DNA of 56,881 nt from contig MEED01000036.1 of NCBI GenBank assembly GCA_001724855.1, positions 1-56,881 on the forward strand, read 5' to 3'. This document shows positions 52,662-56,881 of the stretch, one piece after another (within the stretch, counting starts at the first letter, position 1; every line of letters begins with the position of its first letter). This DNA is from Lautropia sp. SCN 69-89 (GTDB lineage Bacteria > Pseudomonadota > Gammaproteobacteria > Burkholderiales > Burkholderiaceae_E). The notes beneath the pieces are model-generated. The model was given only the letters and a program-made list of their open reading frames with translations, was not told where the DNA came from and searched no databases. The position numbers and the translations under genes were made by a program.

Positions 52662-53216
52662 ATGTCGACCAAGGGCATCCTTTCCGATCTCGCGACCAAT
52701 TTCGAGGAGTACGTCTGCGACGCACTGCTCGCGTTCTTCATGCTGCTGCTGTTCGTGCAGATCCTGCTGCGGCAGTTCTTCCTCTACTCCATTCCGTGGG
52801 GCGAGGAACTGGCGACCTACCTGTTCGTCTGGTTCGCCTATCTCGGCGCCTCGGTGGCGGCGCGCATGTCGGCGCACAACCGCGTCACCTTCCAGTTCAT
52901 GTTCTTTCCGCCGATCGTAAAGAAGGTGGCCGAGGCGATCGCCGACCTGCTCTGGGTCGCGTTCAACCTGTACTTCGTCTACCTGAGCTACGAATTCGTC
53001 ACCCGGATGAATCCGTTCTGGAAGTCGCAGACGATCGGCCTGCCGATGAAGTACTTCTACATGATCCTGCCGGTCGCCTTCACGCTGATGTCGATCCGCA
53101 TCCTCTGGAACAACTACCAGACGCTGGTCAAGGGCGTGGAGATCCGCGACCCCGAGGCCGAGGAAATCGAGGCGCTCAAGAAGGCGAGCGCGGCCGGTTC
53201 GGGCCAGCAAGCCTGA
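52662..53216 (+). CDS. tauL: TRAP transporter small membrane subunit (DctQ family), putative TauL
   Basis: A 184-residue protein with four predicted membrane segments (about residues 20-40, 52-72, 95-117, 132-150) and the DctQ landmark WGEELATYLFVWFAYLGASVAARMSAHNRV. It forms the membrane complex with the DctM subunit encoded 18 bases downstream. A charged C-terminal tail (DPEAEEIEALKKASAAGSG) follows the last segment. Confidence 0.87.
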   Translation: MSTKGILSDLATNFEEYVCDALLAFFMLLLFVQILLRQFFLYSIPWGEELATYLFVWFAYLGASVAARMSAHNRVTFQFMFFPPIVKKVAEAIADLLWVAFNLYFVYLSYEFVTRMNPFWKSQTIGLPMKYFYMILPVAFTLMSIRILWNNYQTLVKGVEIRDPEAEEIEALKKASAAGSGQQA

Positions 53217-53234
53217 CGCCAGCGGAGAAATTCG

Positions 53235-54578
53235 ATGGAAAACCTCGTCGTCGAAATCCTCTTCGGCGGCTTCCTGCTGCTGATGCTGATCGGTGCGCCG
53301 ATCACCGTCGCGCTGGCCGGCGCCGCCATGTTCGCGTTTCTCGCGCTCGAGAAGAACCCGATCGCGTTCGTGCAGATCGCGTTCACCTCCGTGGGAAGTT
53401 TTCCGCTGATGGCGCTGCCGGCGTTCGTGCTGGCCGGCGCGCTGATGGAGGCTGCCGGCATCTCGAAGCGCCTGGTCGACATCGCCGAGACGCTCGCCGG
53501 GCCGATCACCGGCGGCCTGGGCGCCGCCACCGTGCTCGCCTGCCTGTTCTTCGGCGCGATCTCGGGTTCGGGGCCGGCCACCACCGCGGCGGTCGGCATG
53601 CTGATGATTCCGGCGATGACACGGCGCCACTACGAGCGCAGTTATGCCTCGGCCGTCACCGCCGCCTCCGGGGGGCTGGGCATCATCATCCCGCCGTCGA
53701 TCCCGATGGTGATCTTCGGCATCTCGGCGATGAGCCTGGCGCCGACCGCTGCCGACATCAAGGCGCACGGCGAGTTCGCGTCGCTGTCGATCCCGAAACT
53801 GTTCATCGCAGGCGTGCTGCCCGGCATCCTGATGGCGCTCGCGCTGCTGGTCACGAACTACATGATCTCGAAGCGCCGCGGCTACCGCGGGATGGTCGAG
53901 ACCTGGTCGTTCGGCGAGATCGGCGCTGCGCTGCGCAAGGGAATCTGGTCGGTGCTGGCGCCGTTCGTGATCCTCGGCGGCATCTACACGGGCCTGTTCA
54001 CGCCGACCGAATCGGCGGTGGTCGCGATCTTCTACACGCTGTTCGTCGGCATCTTCCTGCACCGCGAACTGAAGTTCAGGGCGGTGCTGCACGCGTTGCG
54101 CACCACCACCTGGATCACCGGCCGCGTGCTGATGATCCTGTTCGCGGCGACGGTGTTCGGCCGCCTGCTGGTGGAGCAGCGCATTCCCGCGGTGATCGCG
54201 GAATCGCTGCTCGCGCTCACCTCGGACATGTACCTGATCTGGACGCTCACGATCGCGTTCCTGCTCTTCGTCGGCATGTTCATGGAGACGCTGGCGGCGA
54301 TCATGATCCTGGTGCCGGTGCTGATGCCGGTGATGTTCTCGCTGGGCGCCGACCCGACGCACGTGGGCATCGTCGTGATCTGCGCGCTGTCGGTGGGCTT
54401 CATGACGCCGCCGCTGGGCGAGAACCTGTTCGTCGCCTCGGGCATCGGCGGATCCAGCGTCGAGGCGATCACGGTGCGCGCGCTGCCGTTCATGCTCGCC
54501 GCGACCGTGGCGGTCTTCCTGATCGCGTTCTTCCCGGAGATCTCGCTGTGGATACCGCGCCTCTTCGGCTACTCCTGA
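53235..54578 (+). CDS. tauM: TRAP transporter large permease (DctM family), putative TauM
   Basis: A 447-residue permease with about a dozen membrane segments and DctM motifs: MALPAFVLAGALMEAAGISKRL, FFGAISGSGPATTAAVGMLMIPAM, SGGLGIIIPPSIPMVIFG and VGFMTPPLGENLFVASGI. It is the channel-forming, sodium-coupled subunit of the TRAP importer with TauL and TauK. The stop at 54576-54578 shares a base with an ATG of the next frame, but the downstream gene more likely starts at 54635. Confidence 0.9.
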   Translation: MENLVVEILFGGFLLLMLIGAPITVALAGAAMFAFLALEKNPIAFVQIAFTSVGSFPLMALPAFVLAGALMEAAGISKRLVDIAETLAGPITGGLGAATVLACLFFGAISGSGPATTAAVGMLMIPAMTRRHYERSYASAVTAASGGLGIIIPPSIPMVIFGISAMSLAPTAADIKAHGEFASLSIPKLFIAGVLPGILMALALLVTNYMISKRRGYRGMVETWSFGEIGAALRKGIWSVLAPFVILGGIYTGLFTPTESAVVAIFYTLFVGIFLHRELKFRAVLHALRTTTWITGRVLMILFAATVFGRLLVEQRIPAVIAESLLALTSDMYLIWTLTIAFLLFVGMFMETLAAIMILVPVLMPVMFSLGADPTHVGIVVICALSVGFMTPPLGENLFVASGIGGSSVEAITVRALPFMLAATVAVFLIAFFPEISLWIPRLFGYS

Positions 54579-54589
54579 TGCAGCGCGAA

Positions 54590-54625
54590 AACCGCAACCG
54601 CAACCGCAATCGCAATCGCAACCGG
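54590..54625 (+). repeat. Hexanucleotide tandem repeat before the Cache-domain gene
   Basis: Six units of AAYCGS (AACCGC x3, AATCGC x2, AACCGG) lie between the TRAP permease stop and the ATG at 54635. If translation began at the ATG at 54578 they would encode (Asn-Arg)n. A change in copy number would keep frame but alter the spacing or the N-terminus. Confidence 0.8.
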
Positions 54626-54634
54626 AGCCGGACC

Positions 54635-55588
54635 ATGACGTCATCCGTCTCGACCTCCCGCCGCACGGCGCTCGGCCTGCTCTCCGGCCTCGTGCTGGGG
54701 GCGGGATTCGGCACCGGCTCCATACCCGCGCAGGCCCAGGGCGCGTCGCCCGCCAGGGCCCAGGGCAGCGCGCCGGCCGGTGCGGGCGACCCGCGCTCGC
54801 CACGCTATCGCAGCAGCCAGGAGGCGCGTGCGCAGGCGCTGCTCGATCGGGCCGTCGCACACCTGCGACAGCGCGGCGAGGCAGGGGCGGCCGACTTCGC
54901 CCGGCAGTCCGACTTCGTCGATCGCGACCTCTACGTCTACGCGCTGCGCACCGACGGCCGGTTCCTCGCCAGCGGCGGCGCGTCGGCCGCGCTGGCAGGC
55001 GAGAACGTGCTCGACGTGACCGACGCCAGCGGCAGGAAGTTCTTCAGCGACATGATTGCGCAGGGCAGGGCGAGGGGCGGCGGGCGCATCGAGTACCTGT
55101 GGTTCGATGCGGTCGACGGTCGCGACCGGCCCAAGCAGACGCTGTTCCGCAAGGTGGGGGAGGTGATCGTGGCGGTGGGCTTCTATCCGCCGCGTGCCAC
55201 GCCGGTAGAAGCCAAGGCGATGCTGCGACGGGCGCTCGCGGCGATGCGCCGCGACGAGAAGGCCGCGCTCGGCGCCTTCCAGGCGTACCCGGGCCCGTTC
55301 ATCCGCGACGATCTCTACGTGTTCGTGATCGACCTGGCCAGCGGGCGCTTCCTGGCCAACGGCGCGAACCCCAGGCTCGTGGGCACCGACGCGCGCACGC
55401 TGCGCGACGCCAATGGCAAGCCGATCGTCACCGAGGCCATGGAAACGCTCGCCCGCGGTCGCCGCGGCGGTCGGGGCGAAGCGGCCTACTCATGGCGCAA
55501 CCCGGCTACCGGCCGGATCGAGAGCAAACACACCTTCTTCCGTACGGTGGACGGTAAGGTGGTGGGCGTGGGCTACTTCACGCGCTGA
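54635..55588 (+). CDS. Tat-exported double single-Cache domain protein
   Basis: A 317-residue protein with a twin-arginine-type signal peptide (SRRTALGLLSGLVLGAGFG, cleavage after AQA near residue 38) and two homologous sCache-type domains. The repeated pattern is D-L-Y-V-(Y/F)...GRFLA, then a GGRIEY/GGRGEA strand and finally (I/V)VAVGFY or VVGVGYF. The first copy spans about 70-190 and the second about 195-317. No membrane anchor or output domain follows, so it is probably a free periplasmic ligand binder. GGAG lies 7 bases before the ATG at 54635. It follows the TRAP genes and may sense or deliver the transported sulfonate. Its end overlaps iclR by 11 bases. Confidence 0.78.
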   Translation: MTSSVSTSRRTALGLLSGLVLGAGFGTGSIPAQAQGASPARAQGSAPAGAGDPRSPRYRSSQEARAQALLDRAVAHLRQRGEAGAADFARQSDFVDRDLYVYALRTDGRFLASGGASAALAGENVLDVTDASGRKFFSDMIAQGRARGGGRIEYLWFDAVDGRDRPKQTLFRKVGEVIVAVGFYPPRATPVEAKAMLRRALAAMRRDEKAALGAFQAYPGPFIRDDLYVFVIDLASGRFLANGANPRLVGTDARTLRDANGKPIVTEAMETLARGRRGGRGEAAYSWRNPATGRIESKHTFFRTVDGKVVGVGYFTR

Positions 55589-56438
55589 GCCGCTCGTCGG
55601 CAGGGTCGTCGCCCTGTCGGCGCATGCGCGCGCCTTTCGCCGGCTGTTCGTCCGGGTCGACGAGGTCGAGCGCGGCGCGCCGCAGCACCGGCAGCAACTC
55701 GGCCGCCTGCGCGGCGGTGAGCCGCATGATCGGCGCCTGTACAGCGAGCCCCATGTTCGAGCGCCCGCCGTCGGCCGCAGGCACGAGTACCGCCACGCAG
55801 ACCAGCCCCGGAAGGAACTCCTCGTCGTCGAGCGCGTAACCGTCGCGACGCACCTTCTCCAGTTCGCGCTCGAGCGCCTCGGGGTCAATGATCGTGTTCG
55901 GCGTATAGCGCTGCATCGGACCGGGGCCGAGCACGCGCGCGCGCTGCGCCGGCGTCATCTGCGCGAGGAACAGCTTGCCGCTGGCCGAACAGTGCGCCGG
56001 CACGCGCGAACCGGGATGCAGGTAGAAGCGCAGCGGGGCGGCGGTCTCCACGCGATCGAGGTAGAGCACGTCGCCGCCCGACAGGGTGGTGATGTTGCAG
56101 CTCTCGCCGATCTCGTCCTTCAGCCGGCGCAGCACCGCGCGCCGCGCGCTGTGCGCCGTGTCGTTGAGCAGCAGGTTCTCGGCCAGCCGGCGCAGGCGCG
56201 CGCCGGTGCCGTAGCTGCGGCCGTCGCGCTCGCGCTGCAGCAGGCGCGCCGATTCGAGCTGGTGCAGCATGCGGTGCAGCGTCGGCTTGGGCAGGCCGGT
56301 TTCGTCGACCAGGCCCTGCAGGGTCACGAATTCGTCTTTCGAGGCGATGACCTCCAGCAGCGCGACCAGGCGCATCGTGGGGGTGTCGCCGTCGATCCGG
56401 GGGCCCTGCGCAGCGTCGTCGCGCGGCATGTCTTCCAT
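55578..56438 (-). CDS. IclR-family transcriptional regulator
   Basis: A 286-residue regulator. The N-terminal winged helix-turn-helix (about 20-80: TMRLVALLEVIASKDEFVTLQGLVDETGLPKPTLHRMLHQLE) is followed by an IclR effector domain (about 95-265). The latter carries the conserved PGSRVPAHCSASGKLFLA and GYALDDEEFLPGLVCVAVLV. GAGG lies 5-6 bases before the ATG at 56438. It is the only dedicated regulator in the sulfonate island, and IclR-type proteins regulate isethionate genes in relatives, so control of xsc/tau genes is plausible. A palindrome lies in its upstream region. Confidence 0.92.
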   Translation of the reverse strand: MEDMPRDDAAQGPRIDGDTPTMRLVALLEVIASKDEFVTLQGLVDETGLPKPTLHRMLHQLESARLLQRERDGRSYGTGARLRRLAENLLLNDTAHSARRAVLRRLKDEIGESCNITTLSGGDVLYLDRVETAAPLRFYLHPGSRVPAHCSASGKLFLAQMTPAQRARVLGPGPMQRYTPNTIIDPEALERELEKVRRDGYALDDEEFLPGLVCVAVLVPAADGGRSNMGLAVQAPIMRLTAAQAAELLPVLRRAALDLVDPDEQPAKGARMRRQGDDPADERLSA

Positions 56439-56476
56439 CCGTGCCTCGATACTCAGTTCATGAATTCGACGCGTAT

Positions 56477-56494
56477 TGTACCGGTTTCCGAGAT
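56477..56494 (-). promoter_or_regulatory. Candidate operator upstream of the iclR gene
   Basis: TGTACCGGTTTCCGAGAT contains CGG-TTT-CCG and matches the element in the xsc leader (46575) at 13 of the first 15 positions, differing only at the two central bases. It lies 39 bases before the iclR start. Confidence 0.4.
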
Positions 56495-56512
56495 GCGATG
56501 GGGGCTTTTCGG

Positions 56513-56529
56513 GCGAATGAACCATTCGC
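56513..56529. promoter_or_regulatory. 17-bp perfect palindrome in the iclR-fpr intergenic region
   Basis: GCGAATG-AAC-CATTCGC is a perfect 7-base inverted repeat with a 3-base spacer, between the divergent iclR and fpr genes. Size and position fit an operator for a dimeric regulator, IclR itself or another. Confidence 0.5.
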
Positions 56530-56592
56530 TGCACTGGAATTCGCCGCGTCGAATGCCTTTTCGAAACGGGCCTCGCCCCGCCTCTCCGCCCC

Positions 56593-56881
56593 ATGAGCGC
56601 ATGCGACGAAGAACAGGTGCTGAGCGTGCACCACTGGACCGACGCCTGTTCAGCTTCACCGCCACGCGCGACCGCTCGCTGCGCTTCAGCAACGGCCACT
56701 TCACGATGATCGGACTGGAAGACGGCGGCAGGAAACTGATGCGCGCCTACAGCATCGTGAGTCCGAACTACGAGGACCACCTCGAGTTCCTGAGCATCAA
56801 GGTGCCGGGCGGCCCGCTCACCTCGAAGCTGCAGCACATCAAGCCGGGCGACCGGATCATCGTCGGGCGCAAGCCCACCGG
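56593..56881 (+). pseudogene. fpr: Ferredoxin--NADP reductase, N-terminal part, with an apparent one-base deletion
   Basis: From the ATG at 56593 the frame reads MSACDEEQVLSVHHWTD, a typical Fpr start. At 56641-56645 the expected ...TDRLFSFTATRD continues only in the frame one base back. From there the text is excellent: HFTMIGLEDGGRKLMRAYSIVSPNYEDHLEFLSIKVPGGPLTSKLQHIKPGD, including the FAD-binding RAYS and the GPLTSKLQ segment. The gene runs off the right edge. One missing C near 56643 explains the break, either a sequencing error or a real lesion. Fpr exchanges electrons between NADPH and ferredoxin or flavodoxin. Confidence 0.8.

Overview
The window is about 57 kb of very GC-rich, tightly packed chromosomal DNA. 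Gene order points to a beta-proteobacterium of the order Burkholderiales: nrdR-ribD-ribE-ribB-ribH-nusB-thiL, recA-recX-DUF2889-sucCD, yqgE-ruvX-pyrR-pyrB-pyrX, and a Pil-Chp chemotaxis block beside rubredoxin and thiE. No rRNA, tRNA, insertion sequence or CRISPR array is visible. Three apparent one-base indels (two in pilL, one in the fpr fragment at the right edge) are either sequencing or assembly errors or real lesions.

Region 1 (1-10.7 kb) is housekeeping. It holds the glyA end, nrdR, a divergent ThDP enzyme with a TTG start, the riboflavin genes (ribD, ribE, a RibB with a degenerate GTP cyclohydrolase II domain, and ribH with a long acidic tail), then nusB, thiL, pgpA, pncC, and recA-recX behind a LexA box. 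Region 2 (10.8-19.1 kb) has DUF2889, sucCD, a TerC exporter, a cyclic-nucleotide module (FHA protein, CHASE2 class III cyclase, class II cyclic-nucleotide phosphodiesterase), HigBA, and a Phd-like antitoxin followed by a decayed PIN toxin.

Region 3 (19.2-30.4 kb) is type IV pilus biology. A pilin gene lies behind a sigma-54-type promoter with its own terminator; then come thiE (opposite strand), rubredoxin and pilG-pilH-pilI-pilJ-pilL, with pilL broken by two compensating frameshifts. Region 4 (30.3-35.7 kb) has a photolyase and the yqgE-ruvX-pyrR-pyrB-pyrX operon, the last being a dihydroorotase homologue without its metal histidines. Region 5 (35.8-42.5 kb) mixes sugar-nucleotide genes (UDP-glucuronate epimerase, ugd, UDP-GlcNAc 2-epimerase) and apaH with toxin-antitoxin loci: MazEF, AbrB-PIN, AbrB with a MazF stub, and VapBC.

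Region 6 (42.6-56.9 kb) reads as a C2-sulfonate (taurine) catabolic island. A TRAP transporter imports the substrate. A putative taurine dehydrogenase TauXY makes sulfoacetaldehyde. Xsc makes acetyl phosphate and sulfite, Pta gives acetyl-CoA, and a YeiH-type permease may export sulfite or sulfate. A Tat-exported double-Cache protein and an IclR regulator close the island. Divergent from xsc, and between it and pta, is a CobS/CobT-like AAA+/VWA pair with no cobN in view; its presence here is the most intriguing feature of the window. The right edge enters a ferredoxin-NADP reductase gene.
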